DNA of 64,000 bases from Scleroderma bovista (taxonomy: Eukaryota; Basidiomycota; Agaricomycetes; Boletales; Sclerodermataceae). The notes under the pieces were generated by a model, which had not been told where the DNA came from, did not search any database, and worked only from the letters and a program-made list of their open reading frames with translations. Each line of letters opens with the position of its first letter. The stretch's first letter is position 1. Location: the NCBI GenBank assembly GCA_037178675.1, contig JAYMGJ010000177.1, forward strand, positions 1 to 64,000, read 5' to 3'. Made by a program: the position numbers and the translations under genes. This document shows positions 22,752 to 35,669 of the stretch, piece after piece.

Positions 22752-23199
22752 TCCGGATAGGAGAACGAACGACAGCAGCACGATGGGGTGCGTCACTAAG
22801 GTGTGGTTGCAGACCTGTCACTTGACCCTAACCCTAACTCTTTGCAACCCGTTTTAAAAAAGCAAAGTAGTTACAGCTTATCATAAGGCTAAGCGCAGAG
22901 CCTCTACAAAATGCACTTCACATATACTAAATTACCCAGGTGAGTGTTTCAAACAATCTGCGCAGCAGTTAGTAGTATTCATCAGACAAGAATAATTTTG
23001 ATCTAAATGAAACAAAAATTCCAGAGATGCTGGGTCAGCTGTCACGTGCTTGCTCTCTGAACTTGAGCCGAAAACCGATTCCTTGCTAGTATCATCGCCC
23101 GTAAAGCTGTTCAACTTATTACGCTTTCGTCCCGCCCTCAGGGCTTTCGCTCTCTCTTCTTGTTCCATCCTCCACGTAGAATCACGCTCAAGTCACACC
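22752..23199. promoter_or_regulatory. Divergent promoter region with telobox-like CCCTAACCCTAA
   Basis: This is the 448 base intergenic region between the minus-strand LEA-like gene and the plus-strand thioredoxin reductase gene. It contains CCCTAACCCTAAC at about 22827-22839, a telomere-repeat-like box that fungal Myb/Tbf1-type factors can bind. A CT-rich run (CGCTCTCTCTTCTTG) lies near 23150, as often seen before fungal starts. Regulatory roles are inferred. Confidence 0.4.
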
Positions 23200-24498
<1,299 letters not shown>

Positions 24499-25240
24499 GA
24501 ATGTGGATATATCCTGTTTGTTAGTGGGTGATAGCTTGTAATCTTGTAGAAGCACTGAGGGTTACCGTTAAATGGAAAAAGATAAGCCGATCACTCTTAG
24601 ACGGGGGATGCGCATATACTGCTGCACTGATATGAAAATCTTGACGCTCAGTGACATGCGTTCGCATTCAGGAAATGGCGCGCAAGAACCCTTAAAACAC
24701 TCTCTCCACCATTGTTATAACCTTTAAGCGAACAACTCTATCGTGACCAACGACATTCCGTCGTATCGTAACGCACTTCATCCCAGAACACCTTTTAGAA
24801 CATTTCCAGAGTATCGCTGCTGTGTGGTCACTGGTGAGCGCAGTCGAGCTCACAAAATCCGATCGTAATTGATCCTAGTATTATGCCGTGTTTGCTTCTT
24901 CCTTGCCTATGGAAACTTGATATCAGTAGTGCTGAAGCTAAATGAACAAGTCTTAAGACGGTCGGGTTCCGGCTGCTACTGTTATTTGTCGTTGCTTCGT
25001 TTACCTCCGCCATTCCAGTTCCAGATATTCATGGTGTCAGTTTGTATGTGAGAGGGGAGACGGAGTGTGCGGCACTTTCTAGCCAAGCAGTGAGTTCAAG
25101 AGTCTCCAGTGACCCAATCTTAATTTCACATAGGACAATCCGATGATTCATCTGCTTTCCAAGAGATGGCACAGCATTTTTGCTGGACTATGCGTGGATG
25201 AGTCTTCTAAGAACATACTTTCAATGGCGATCCCATCTCT
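24499..25240. other. 3' flank of TRR1 and duplicated promoter-like segment
   Basis: No gene is recognised. A segment at about 24724-24810 (TTTAAGCGAAC.. then CGCACTTCATCCCAGAACAC) recurs at about 25588-25690 with CTTAAGCGAAC and CGCGCTTCATCCCAGAACGC. The second copy lies just before an ATG (25704) at the broken nuclease gene, so these may be duplicated promoter pieces. Confidence 0.35.
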
Positions 25241-26440
25241 TTCAGTGGGGACGTACGGTCCTACCAAGAAGAGGGTGCTCTAAATGACCTCTATGTGACT
25301 GAGCTCCAGGATTTTGCCAAATTCACCATTCACTCGTCTGATGCAGTCGATCCCGTCATTTCCCCACCTATGGGTCAGATTTCTGTGCTAGGCATCACTC
25401 CAGACGGCTTCCCCTCTGTGGCGAACGTTTACTACTTGATTTTTTTTTTTTTTTTTTTTCACGCGAAGCGAGCCCAACGTGTTGAGTTAACAGAGTCAGT
25501 CGTGCTGTCGAATAGGTGCCAAGCAGGAGCACTAGAGGTACACTCGTCCGTCTTCCTTTCCACGATTCCACTTTGGCTCCTCGTAACGCTTAAGCGAACG
25601 ACCTTATCTAGTGGACAAGGCTATAAATACAGCTGTCGCATAGTAGCCGCGCTTCATCCCAGAACGCCTTACAGAACGTTTAAACTGCTCCTTTTCTTCT
25701 GACATGGTCAACCCGAGGCCCTACAACTCAGCTTTCTGCACTAGATGTTGGACCAGATGGTCTTCTCTCTGTTCCGAACAATGTACCCATGGTGGATGAT
25801 TCGTATTTACACCTGGAACCAGACTAAGTTTGTGGCCTTGATTTCTGGTACATTCTTTTGATTTGATTTACATTTTTCTAGTTATAACCCCGGTCGTATA
25901 AATCCAGGAAATACGGGATGGAAGCACTTTCGAGAGCCTCTTGTTGCGGCCTGGAAGGCGGTTACGGCTTCCCACTTCTTCACTGTTAACGTACCTCATA
26001 TCTAAGTTGGGAAGCTCGTGACTTTGGGGGAATGCTCGTCATATGGTCAATGAAAATGTAGACAAACGAGCCAAACAGGTTAAGATCATATCTGTAAGTG
26101 TCACCCTTCTACTGTGCATGTTCTCTAACAACGCCCCGCGCGCAAGAAATTTGTAGACAGCATCCTCAAGCACGACATAAATGCATTCATTATCGTTGGC
26201 GGAGACTTCAATGAAGTCACTCTGACAACAAGTGTCTTCAAATTGCTGTTGAGTCTCCTCAAGGAGGCAGGACCGTTATACATATCTCTACCAGTATCTC
26301 GCAACAATTGGACCATTTATTCGTGTCGACTGCTGTGGCGGGGGGAGGGGACTAGACGTGCATGTGAACCCCTGGGCTAATAGTTCATACATCATGACGA
26401 GCAACCATGATCCTACTGTCGCACGGGTAAAAGTCTGTTG
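25240..26440 (+). pseudogene. Decayed secreted endonuclease/exonuclease/phosphatase-family gene
   Basis: Scattered pieces match the fungal extracellular nuclease layout in order: ALNDLYVTELQDFAKFTIHS (25286-25350), TGWKHFREPLVAAWKAVTAS (25916-25975), AFIIVGGDFNEV with the EEP GDFNE motif (26182-26220), and SSYIMTSNHDPTVARVKVC (26383-26440), where N replaces the usual D of SDHDP. The pieces are separated by stops, frameshifts and a 20-odd base T run at 25439-25460. I conclude it is a non-functional relic. A spliced functional gene is unlikely because stops fall between motifs without plausible introns. Confidence 0.45.
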
Positions 26441-26712
26441 AAGCTGATCGTAGCTTTAGTCCTGCACTAGTGGGTTTTGAATTGCACGACTCCCATGAAG
26501 TAGTTAGGTACATAACAATTGTCTACCCCAAGTTTTGAGATCAGGGGCTCTTTTGAACAAATAGTATCAAATAACGCGTTGCTTTCAGAGTCAGACGAGT
26601 GTCAATATTTCAATGTCATGATACGACTACTAGGTAGTGCTATCTGGGCCTGGCGAACATGTCTCATCGAGGTGCGTTCACCACAAATGTCCAATCAATC
26701 TTCAAATTTTGA

Positions 26713-28818
26713 ATGTCACTGACAGTAACATGGTTAGTCCACTGCTATGGTACCAATACCATATCTAAATTGCCCTCAGTCCAATATGTTCGCAATCCGT
26801 CTTCGAGCGTGATATAAATGAACACATAGACAGTGGATGCGCAAAGCATACAGTCGGGGAGAGCTCGAGTGCACCAGAGCGTGGCTCTCAATCTCGTCTC
26901 ATCGCAGATTCGACCAGTAAAATAGCTCCCATTTTTTCCAGGAGTCGTGACACCAAACCAAGCGGTTCGAACTTCTCATCGGAACCCACGGACACCCCCG
27001 TTGTAAGGAAACGTAAGGTGGAGTCATCCGCGCTGACACAGAAACCGTTTGCGAAACGTGCGAAAGCGAATGAGCCCTCCATAACTGCCGGCGCGCCGTT
27101 GGCTGATAGGCTCCGTCCACGACAGCTAAGCGATTTCATTGGACAAAGGCATCTTATTGGGTCGGACTCTCTCCTGATGAACATGGTCAAAAATGGGAAG
27201 TTGGGCAGCATCATATTTTGGGGGCCTCCTGGGTAGGTTTCTCAGATGTGATTGATAGCATTCATGCTCAAGAATACACAGCTGTGGAAAAACGACGCTA
27301 TCGAGGTTATTGGCGAAGGAGGTAAATTGCACATTCAAGGAGCTGAGTGCTACTTCGTCGGGGATCAACGACGTGCGCGCGGTATTCGAAGAAGCAAAGG
27401 GGTTGCTAGCACTCACTGGAAAGTACGATGTGTGCCGCCCTTTCATCCATTTACATTGACCATGTTTCAGAAAGACAATTTTATTCCTAGACGAAATCCA
27501 CCGCTTCAACAAGGCACAACAGGTATGTTTGCCCTTCCCAGTGCAGTTCAATTTACGACATGAGTGTAGGACATTTTTCTTCCATACATCGAACAAGGCC
27601 AAATACAGGTGAGAATATGGCGGCAGTGTTTGCAGCGTCGGTTTAGTCACACATTCCATGCGAAGATGATAGGAGCGACTACGGAGAACCCATCATTCAA
27701 GTTGAATAGCGCCCTTATAAGTCGATGTCGGTGGGTGACTTGAGATCGCAGTAGCACTCTTATGCATTCATAACCCAGTATTTTGACGCTGGAGCGTCTT
27801 ACAGACGAGGATGTGCGAGAAATTGCCGTGGGTGCAATTGGCAGGGTCTTTCAGAGAGACGACGCAGATACGAATGTCCTTGGTGATGGCGGATCTCTCA
27901 GCTCACAAGGCTCCTCTCAAGTATTAGGTAGTCAAGAATCATGCAAGTATTCGTCTTTCCCTCATATAACGGACCGAGTACTTTCGTCCGTTGTCTCTCT
28001 TTCTGCGGGTGATGCGAGGACCGCCTTATCCTTGCTGGAACTCGTACTCTGCACTAACGACATGAAGGAAGACGATCTTATCACTTCCTTGCGACGCTCG
28101 GTATCTACCTCGTATGACCGGACGGGGGATAGTCGTTATGACATGATATCTGCTCTTCACAAGAGCGTTCGAGGGAGCCAGGGGAGTGCTGCGATGTACT
28201 GGTTGGCACGGATGCTTACTGGAGGAGAGGACCCAGTTTACATCGCACGAAGGATGGTCGTTTGTGCAAGTGAAGATATCGGACTTGCGGATAACCAGGC
28301 GTTAACTCTTGTGAGTCTGATGGGGGTGATGAATGTGACTATACTGACCGTGCTATCAAGGCAATTGCGGCTCTTCATGCGTGCCAGCAGATCGGTATGC
28401 CAGAGTGCCGTATTAACTTGGCACATCTTGTTGCATATCTCTCTGAGGCTCCGAAGAGCACACGTGCCTATGAGGCATATAAACGTGCAGAAGAAGCTGC
28501 GAAACTTGATCCTAGCTTGCCTGTCCCAATGGCTGTCCGGAATGCCCCAACACAACTCATGAAGGAACTTGGCTACTCCGAAGGATACAAGTATAACCCC
28601 AGCTATGTGTAAGGTGGACAGCCGTTTTCGATCCCTGATGCTGACATCTTTGTAGACATCCAGTTTATAATGAGTACCTGCCGGTACCTCTGCGGTGTGA
28701 GAAGTTTTTGAAGGATAAAGGGGACGTCTCTGAAAAGATTTGGGATGAAGATGCATTATTGCATTGGGAGAAAGAATGCAATGAGGGTCATCGCTGGTCT
28801 GGTCGTCCTACAGAGTAA
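26713..28818 (+). CDS. MGS1: AAA+ ATPase of the WRNIP1/Mgs1/RarA family
   Basis: This protein acts at stalled replication forks, binds ubiquitinated partners and uses ATP to remodel DNA ends. Nine exons (26713-26732, 26780-27232, 27282-27422, 27471-27522, 27570-27608, 27666-27730, 27779-28310, 28361-28608, 28656-28818) join in frame. The first intron splits the CPIC of a UBZ4 zinc finger ([22 protein letters not shown]). Then come [20 protein letters not shown], Walker A GPPGCGKTTL split by an intron, [15 protein letters not shown], Walker [16 protein letters not shown], sensor 1 [45 protein letters not shown], and a tetramerisation region ending WSGRPTE. No stops. It is complete and of normal length. 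It lies about 330 bases from the KDZ element. Confidence 0.92.
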
Positions 28819-29150
28819 GCGATATCACACACCTCGGTGCAGTTGTGCTTCTCATTTTATCGCAGAACGAGGTAAAAATATTGTTATCAGGTCAGGTTGA
28901 AGTAGATTAGTATGATAGTGATAATTGCACTTTCGCCGCTGCGGTTTGGTGATTTCCCCCTTGAACCATTGTGTGAAATGTCGATTGTGGTGATATTTTC
29001 ACGGGGAAATTACTTTTGCAGAGAGGTGTGGTGATCTATGCTCCTCGACATTTGCTTTTGACGTGATGTAGCGCGTGTTGAGATAAACTTGAGTATGGTG
29101 GTCACAATTCTAATGCCTTCATTCGCTACTGGAAGTAGTACTTGCACATA
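28819..29150. other. 3' flank of MGS1, up to the KDZ element
   Basis: AT-rich non-coding sequence lies downstream of the stop. No terminator signal specific enough to call was seen. Confidence 0.3.
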
Positions 29151-29225
29151 ATGCACCTGCATTGTCCCATACAACACGGACAGACGAAGCTGACAATCGG
29201 CCGTGCTACATGGCCAGCTGAGATA
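29151..29225 (+). repeat. Candidate left terminal inverted repeat of the KDZ element
   Basis: It pairs with the complement of 47565-47635. It starts ATGCACCTG, then a variable part with AACACGG, then the well-kept block TGACAATCGGCCGTGCTACA (29191-29210). Confidence 0.45.
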
Positions 29226-29499
29226 GGGCCCAGCCATGGTGCATCCCCATGTCATACGAGTGGGCTAATGGTAAGGTGTTTCACCATGCCATATTGGTGG
29301 CTCATGGAGGGGTTGTCACCAAGTAATATTGGTGGGCTGACACACTAGTACACTAGATCAGGATATGGCCTGTGGCAATAGGACCTAATGCAGCAAGGGA
29401 GCTGTGGCATGCGGCCAGAGGACTATATGCTGCAGGGTAGCCGCTACATTCAGGCTGAGGATTGCAGGGGGGCTGCCGCAGCATTTCGGCAAAAGGACG

Positions 29500-30110
29500 G
29501 TAGTAAGTGCCGCAATGCGGCTAACCTGCGGACGGGAGTCAATAGAAAGGCCTCTGTACCAGTGTCCCATGCTTTGAATTTGGCTGTGGTATTGGTGTCC
29601 TGTTTCTGTCAGTGGGCCAGAGGGATAGTGTGTCCTGTGCTTTGCATTGGGCTGTACCTTTGGTGTCCCTTTCTTGTTGCAGGGCCAGCCATAGAAACAG
29701 CATCCCATGCTTTCCAATGGGCTGCATGCATGGTGTACCTTTAAGAATACCTAGCCATGGGATTGGTGTCCCATGACTATGAGTAGGCCCTGGAGCCAGT
29801 TTCATCTATATAGTCAGGGCACACGGCAACAATAGGTACAATGTCCCATAGCATTAGGTGGGCCCTCAGAAAGGTGTTATCTACCTATATGGGAGGGCCT
29901 TGCAGTACACTTCAAAGTGACAGGCTATGAATGCGGTGTCCCAGAGCATTAAGCAAGCCCTCTGTCTGGGGACACCTAGCTAGATGGGAAGGCCAGCTGA
30001 TATGCTTCCCCTTAAGTATGATCGGCCATAATGTTTGGCCTCCCAATATACACAGCAGGCCCTTAGAACTATATCCCTTGTATAAATGTAGGGCCGGGCA
30101 TCTGGTCTTC
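29500..30110 (+). repeat. Left copy of a ~600 bp direct repeat
   Basis: Similar by eye to 46540-47110 in the same orientation. Shared words include CCAGAGG(G/A)ATAGTGTGT, CCAATGGGCTG, GTACCTTTAA, GTCCCATAGCATT, AGGTGTTATCTA and AAAGTGACA(G/A)GC(T/C)ATGAATG. Each copy leads into a GGCAC motif array. It is non-coding and of unknown role. Confidence 0.6.
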
Positions 30111-30149
30111 TCTAAAGTAGCGGTAAGCCAGGTGTGGCACGACACAATC

Positions 30150-30360
30150 GGCACTACATGGCATTGGCAGAACACACTGTCGGCAGAACAACGCTGTCGG
30201 CAGAACACACTGTCGGCAGAACAAGGCAGTCGGCAGAACACATTGTCGGCAGAACAACACTGTCAGCAGAACAATGCTGTTGGCAGAACACACTGTTGGC
30301 AGAACAAGGTTGTCGGCAGAACAAGGCTGTTGGCAGAACACGACTGTCGGCAGAATTGTT
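30150..30360 (+). repeat. Tandem GTCGGCAGAACA array
   Basis: About twelve near-identical units GTCGGCAGAACA plus a 3-8 base linker (ACACT, ACAACGCT, AGGCT) make imperfect 15-20 base periods. The open frames through it are artefacts. Unit spacing and lack of unique spacers rule out a CRISPR array. Confidence 0.8.
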
Positions 30361-31161
30361 TTTCGGGCAATGTCGGATTTGAACCGACGACAGCAGCGGC
30401 ACAACATGTCATCAGCAATCTACCATCGGCATAATAGAATTGCGGCATTACAAGAATGGCACAACATAAATACTGGTAATGGCTGTGCAGCCATTGCGCA
30501 GGTGCTGCAATACCTTGCCGAGAATCACAAACGTGCTGGAGTAATAGCCGTGCGGCCATCATGCTTGCATGTGCGGCAATATGGGAATGACCGTGCCGTG
30601 TGGCAGTGTCGGCACAGTTGTGGACACCGGCATTTGCCACTGACATACTGGCCGGTGGCAGCCAGGCTGGTGGCTGTGCAAATAAGTACTGCAATGATAA
30701 CATTAACTTAATGATGGCCATACCGCAATGACTGACATGCGGCATTGATCCCTTTCTCAAGCTGCGGCTGTGTTAATACATGCCGCATCAATTGTTCCCC
30801 GAGGGACACACTCCAAAATAAGGCAAATCATAATGCCGATCCGAGATCCCTTATTATTGTGATGGGACAATGCACTGTGACAGCCAATCACAAGCAATAG
30901 AAATGCGGCCATCATGCAATATGAAATGCGGCAGTGTGGTTCATTAGCCGAATTGTCAGGACAATGATTGGTCGGACTTGTGGCTGAATTATTAACCTAT
31001 ATTTGATTTAGTCCACTTTGGTGTGCGACCACAATGCAAACATGTTGTGGTGTGAAATGCTTATATAATACGTTGAACATCCTCCAGGCCGCACGGCAAT
31101 CGGACCCAGTTCTTCCTCTCCTCAACCACTGCTTTACCATTTCCACATCCTTACAGTCTAT
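30361..31161. other. Non-coding part of the KDZ element upstream of the first gene
   Basis: It contains scattered TGCGGCA words and a B-box-like GGTTCAAATCC on the minus strand (30375-30385). A 145-codon frame at 30274-30711 crosses the array and has no recognisable domain. No gene is supported. Confidence 0.3.
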
Positions 31162-32900
31162 ATGGCAACTTCAGAAGGTTCTCAGTTCGTCTCCACCTCA
31201 TCCGTTCAAGAGGACGTGTCAACGGCTACATCCCTCACTGCAGAAGAAGTCATCGCCCAGGCCGCTGAAATAATTCAAGGCCGGATTGATGGCTTGAGAA
31301 GCACATGGGAGAAGGGTGTATGGTCGGAAGCAGTGTCAACCATCTGGGCCCAGGTGGTGCGTGGCAAATTTATCTGCAATCAATCAACTCACTGATTAGG
31401 ATATGATAGCGCCGGGTCAAGAATGTCCTGCAGGAGTTACCTGCAGGATTCATTATACCGACTATCATCGTTGCTGCCGACCAGTTTATGGAGGCGCCAG
31501 AGGTGATCCTGTCGACAGGGAAGTGGCCTCACTTCCCGGACATTGTTAATGCCACGGACCACGATATCCGGGACCATCCCTGGTTCCAACTAGGCAAGCT
31601 GCAGAAGAAGGTGGACAAGGGAAAGAGGAGAGCGGTAGAGCCATCGGGGAACAATGCAGTGGCAGGACCATCAGGGGTAAAGGAGACAGAGGTGCAAGGC
31701 AGTCGTGGCCAAGTAGGTGAGCCCAGCGAAACTGAGGACTCACAAGCAGTGCCAGAAGGAAGCCATGCCATCGAGGATGATGAGGTGCCTAGGGGCCGCA
31801 GTCGCAGTCGCAAGCTGAGGAAGCGTGCCCAATCTGTCGCAACGATCAACAGCAACGGTGACAATGAAGAAGGCTCATTGCAACCATGGCCAAAGTGACC
31901 AAGGCCAAACGTTCGCGACATGCAGACACCAGACGCAGGCTATGAGTGGGTGGATGACAAGGATCGCTGCATCAAGTGTGTACAGCGAGATCGACGGTGT
32001 GCAGCGAACCCAGGCCGTGCTTGCTGGCAATGTTGCTGCAGCAAGATTGCATGCAGTATGATGACGGCAGTCAGAGCGAGGTCAAGGTCGCGTTCACAAG
32101 CACTGAGGAAACCTGCACCGCATCGGCGTTCACCATCTGCGCCCTCAACGCTCAACCGAGGAAGGTCACAGTGTGCAAAAAGCCAACGTCAGACCCCGGC
32201 ACCAGCAGCGGCCAATCCACCCAGGAAACCAAGTAAGTCGTTCATTATTCGAACAATTTAATATTATTTCTATTGATATTCCATCCAGTTTTTGATGGGG
32301 TACAGATCAATACTCCAGCATGGCTAGGGAAGACATTGAGGACGGCAAGTCCATCGTCAATGGCCGCCGGCAGTGGCACGAACCCTCCCACAACACCGGG
32401 AGACAGTACGAATACGTCGAATATACAAGATCTCGAGGAGGAGGTTGTCCGTTTGAGGGAAAAGCAGGCCGAAATGGAATGAAAGGTGGACGAAGCGAAT
32501 GCAAGATTGGCCGTCGCGCTCGGAGAAGTTGCCAGCTTACGGCAGGTGGTTGAAGCGATGCAGGAACAGCTGTTCCCAACACCATCCCATCTTCAACGTC
32601 CGGCATCGCGGCAGGCATTCGCACCGACACAGCCGGCATCTGACTCAACATGTCCCGAGGTCTCGCAGTGCGCTCACCCCAGTCCGCCAAGCCTGTTGGC
32701 ACTAGCGCCTACCACAATGCTGGAAGAAATGGCATCATCTGGCAATCCGTCCCAGACATGGCTCAAGCGAGCTGACCGGCACCCATGGATATGCAGGTCG
32801 CGCTGCGCAACATGCCATCAAGTCTGGATGCAACAACTCCAGGCTTGGTCGATGAAAGGGGTGCCAGCAAGCCAACCAGTGATAACTGCGACTGGGCCCC
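31162..32900 (+). CDS. KDZ-element gene of unknown function with cysteine cluster and coiled coil
   Basis: The reading starts MATSEGSQFVSTSS at 31162. Exon 1 ends near 31356 and joins RRVKNVLQELPAGF by an intron ending TGATAG (about 31410). A charged linker with Arg-Ser repeats follows. A cysteine cluster, CIKCVQRDRRCA then ACWQCCCSKIAC (31966-32055), is probably zinc-binding. After an intron at about 32232-32287 comes a coiled coil, LEEEVVRLREKQAEME and KVDEANARLAVALGEVASLR, interrupted by an in-frame TGA at 32480-32482. A frame change between 31898 and 31920 also needs an unseen intron or is damage. I do not recognise the family. A DNA-binding accessory protein is possible; the copy may be dead. 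Confidence 0.45.
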
Positions 32901-32944
32901 ACCATGACGGTAAGTCTGTCAATTACCAAGCTATGTGCTACTGA

Positions 32945-33480
32945 TCACAACATTGTGTAGTTGACACAGCGATCATGTGATGAAGTGCCCGCAACAATGG
33001 AGACCAGCAATATTCCAGCAATCGAGATCAGCCCTCCGGAAGATGGAGACGTTGTGGCTGGCATCTGATATGGAGATTGGCAGTTCCAATGCCGATGCAC
33101 ACATGATGCCGGTTTGCAAATGGAAACGGACTAATTTTCTTTTATCATACCTACATCTTTTGTACAATTTCCGCTTCCTATTCCATGTATACCATATACA
33201 TCACATTGTAAAGTATATTTATGCATGTAGAGTTGTCCTTGTGAATCATTGACACAGCCTGAGAACTCTGTCAGAGACATGCCAGTAATGGTCTCAACCA
33301 CAGCCATGAATGCATTGCCAATATGTTGCCGGCACATCCCAAATTTACCTGTGGAGTAACTTTTCAACGTTACTGATATACATGAATACCAAGAGCAGGC
33401 TAGATATGTCCTACAGATGTAACTATAATTGCCATGTATGGCGGCATCAAGTATTGGAAGGAGCAACATACTTTTAATCC
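32945..33480. other. Non-coding stretch between KDZ-element genes
   Basis: AT-rich sequence with no supported gene. The part from about 33310 to 33480 recurs at about 33845-34010 (TTTACCTNTGNAGTAA, TATACAT(G/A)AATA, GGCGGCAT). Confidence 0.35.
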
Positions 33481-33800
33481 ACTGGCACAACACAATCAGC
33501 AGAACATACAAGGGAGAACATACACTCGGCACTGCATCGGCACATACAATCGGCATACAATCGGCACAACCATCGGCGGCATTACATCCATGCCGCTGCA
33601 ACAGTGATCAGCACTTGCATAACATTGGCACTTGCAAACCATTCGCACAAGACACTATCGGCACAGCAACATCAGCACAACATACCATCGGCACAACATA
33701 CCATCGGCACAACATACCATCAGCACAACATACCATCAGCACATCATACTATCGGCACTACATACTATCAGCACATCATACTATCAGCACATCACACTTG
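33480..33800 (+). repeat. ATCGGCACAACATACC array
   Basis: Units of about 16 bases, CATCGGCACAACATAC and variants (CATCAGCACATCATACT), are tandem from 33655 to 33800 and scattered from 33480. The core GGCACAA matches the motif arrays at 42420-43430 and 47130-47290. Confidence 0.75.
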
Positions 33801-34233
33801 TGACACAGCACACTATTGGCACTATGTACATGATACTATCCCAATCTTTTGCCGGCAAATGCAAGATTTACCTTTGCAGTAATTCTTCGATGTTACCGAT
33901 ATACATAAATAGCAAGAGTATCTATAATTGCTGTGGATGGCGGCATTAGGTGTTGATTGAGGTAACATACTGTAATCAGCATAGCATTCCATTGGAACAT
34001 GCATACGGTAGACAATTGGCACACACCCCGGCGGCAGGACATACATTTGTAATACCATCAGCACTTGTATAACATCGGCACTTGCCGATACCTTTGGCAC
34101 AACACACTATCAGCAAATCTTTCCAGTGGTGAGATAAATGAACTATATATGGAAACCATTATTATATAATCATTCAATTGTGATTTCCATTCCACGTCAA
34201 TTCCATCTTGTCAACTTGCATCTTTGCTACCAC

Positions 34234-35589
34234 TATGCCACCTAAGTCTGTCAGATTTGATAGCACAAGTCCGCGGAAATTGAGTGAGTAATTTCTCTCC
34301 TCTGAGCTGATCTGCATGACATCGTTATCAGCCATTCCTGCACTGCCAGTGTGGCACCCGCCTCCATCCATTGTTGATGAACGCCTGCCATCAAGCATGG
34401 ACTGGATGCCACCCTCTCCCCCACGCCACGGGATGCGCACAGGTGAAACAAATGTGTCTGTGAGGAACAACGATGCAATGTCTGGGGACAGCAACAGACA
34501 AGCAACAGTGGCAAACAATCAGTTACCGGCCCCCTCGCAATCAGCTCCGATCAACCTCCCTGGCCCCTCAGCACATGAGATGCGCGCAGCAACCCCCACG
34601 ACTAGATCCCAGGCTTGGATGCCACCGTCGCCTCCAATCGCTGCCAGTTCATCCAATGTGCCGTCTACCCTCACCATTCGGTCGCAGGCATCAATGCCAC
34701 CCCCGGCAGCAATGCCAGCTACCCCATCGGTTCGGCCATCATCCCAAGGCACCTAACCACAAGCATGGATGCCACCGTTGCCATCCCCCACGATGGCCGC
34801 ATGGATCCCACCCTCTCCAGTGCATGTGCCACGTATTGGGACGTCATCCCCATCAATGCTGGCATCCTCAGTCCCGGCATCACCGTCCAGCCCGGCATCA
34901 CCATCCAGCCCAGCATTGCCATCGCTCCCAGCATTGCCATCGCTCCCAGCATTGCCATCGCTCCCAGCATTGCCATCGCTCCCAGCATTGCCATCGCTCC
35001 CAGCATCGCCATCGAGCCCGGCATCAAGCCAGCGGATTCCCACCTCCCCAATGGAGGCAGAATCATCTCCTGAGGCTGTATCTGGATCACATGCACAATT
35101 CCGGGAACACGTGCATGCAGAGGATGGTAAGTCAGTATTACTGCAGGAATTATGTGTATTTAACAATCATCCAGTGGAATATTTTGAGATGGTGGACAGG
35201 ATTAATGCATTGCATGAGCATTTGGATCCATTCCAGAGTGATGCACTTTCATGTAAGTCTCTCTTGGGCTTGATCCATAGTATCAGTTGATCAGTTGTCA
35301 TCTAGTGGCCTCTGCAAGGCAAGTTGCTACATCCGTCCCTCCTAGGAACTTGCCTGACCTACTCCCACTCGATGCCAGCCTTGATCACCCTATGATCGCG
35401 GCCTACATTCATTATGCAAACACGTTGCTCGACACCGCCAGGTTGTGGAGATCGGAAATGTGCTGGAGAGCGATGTTGGCAAATGTGCGGGATATGTTGG
35501 CTAGGTCAGCCCAACTTGGCGAGAATGGTGACATAATTGAGTCCGATCACCCTGAGGATGTGGTAGTATTAGATCCCTCCAAGCTGTAG
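34234..35589 (+). CDS. KDZ-element gene of unknown function with Pro/Ser/Ala repeat
   Basis: It starts MPPKSVRFDSTSPRKL at 34234, then an intron of about 50 bases. The long middle is Pro/Ser-rich with WMPPSPP motifs and an 18-base repeat coding PALPSL (about 34903-35010). The C-terminal part is ordered: NNHPVEYFEMVDRINALHEH and, after an intron near 35252-35305, HPMIAAYIHYANTLLDTARL, ending VVVLDPSKL at 35589. An in-frame TAA at 34754-34756 sits between RPSSQGT and PQAWMPPLPS, a continuous repeat-like context, so it looks like a point mutation. Family unknown. A structural or DNA-bound accessory role is only a guess. Confidence 0.45.
34861..35035 (+). repeat. 18 bp tandem repeat inside the gene at 34234-35589
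   Basis: Five near-perfect copies of CCCAGCATTGCCATCGCT are preceded by diverged CCCGGCATCACCGTCCAG copies. The 18 base period keeps all frames open, so long open frames appear on both strands at 34615-35290. Confidence 0.85.
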
Positions 35590-35669
35590 TTTTGTTACAG
35601 TAGTGCAGCAATAAAATCTTTCGGCACAAGACATGGCAGATTTGACAATAGAATTATTCTACAAGTATA

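Noticed and set aside
30150..30360. Regular short repeats resembling a CRISPR array
   Set aside because: The gaps between repeats are 3-8 bases and themselves repetitive, the genome is fungal, and no cas genes are present. These are tandem motif repeats.
30365..30440. Possible tRNA gene on the minus strand, suggested by GGTTCAAATCC (B-box-like) at 30375-30385
   Set aside because: No matching acceptor stem, anticodon arm or A box could be folded around it. It may be a tRNA-derived relic, but a tRNA gene is not supported.
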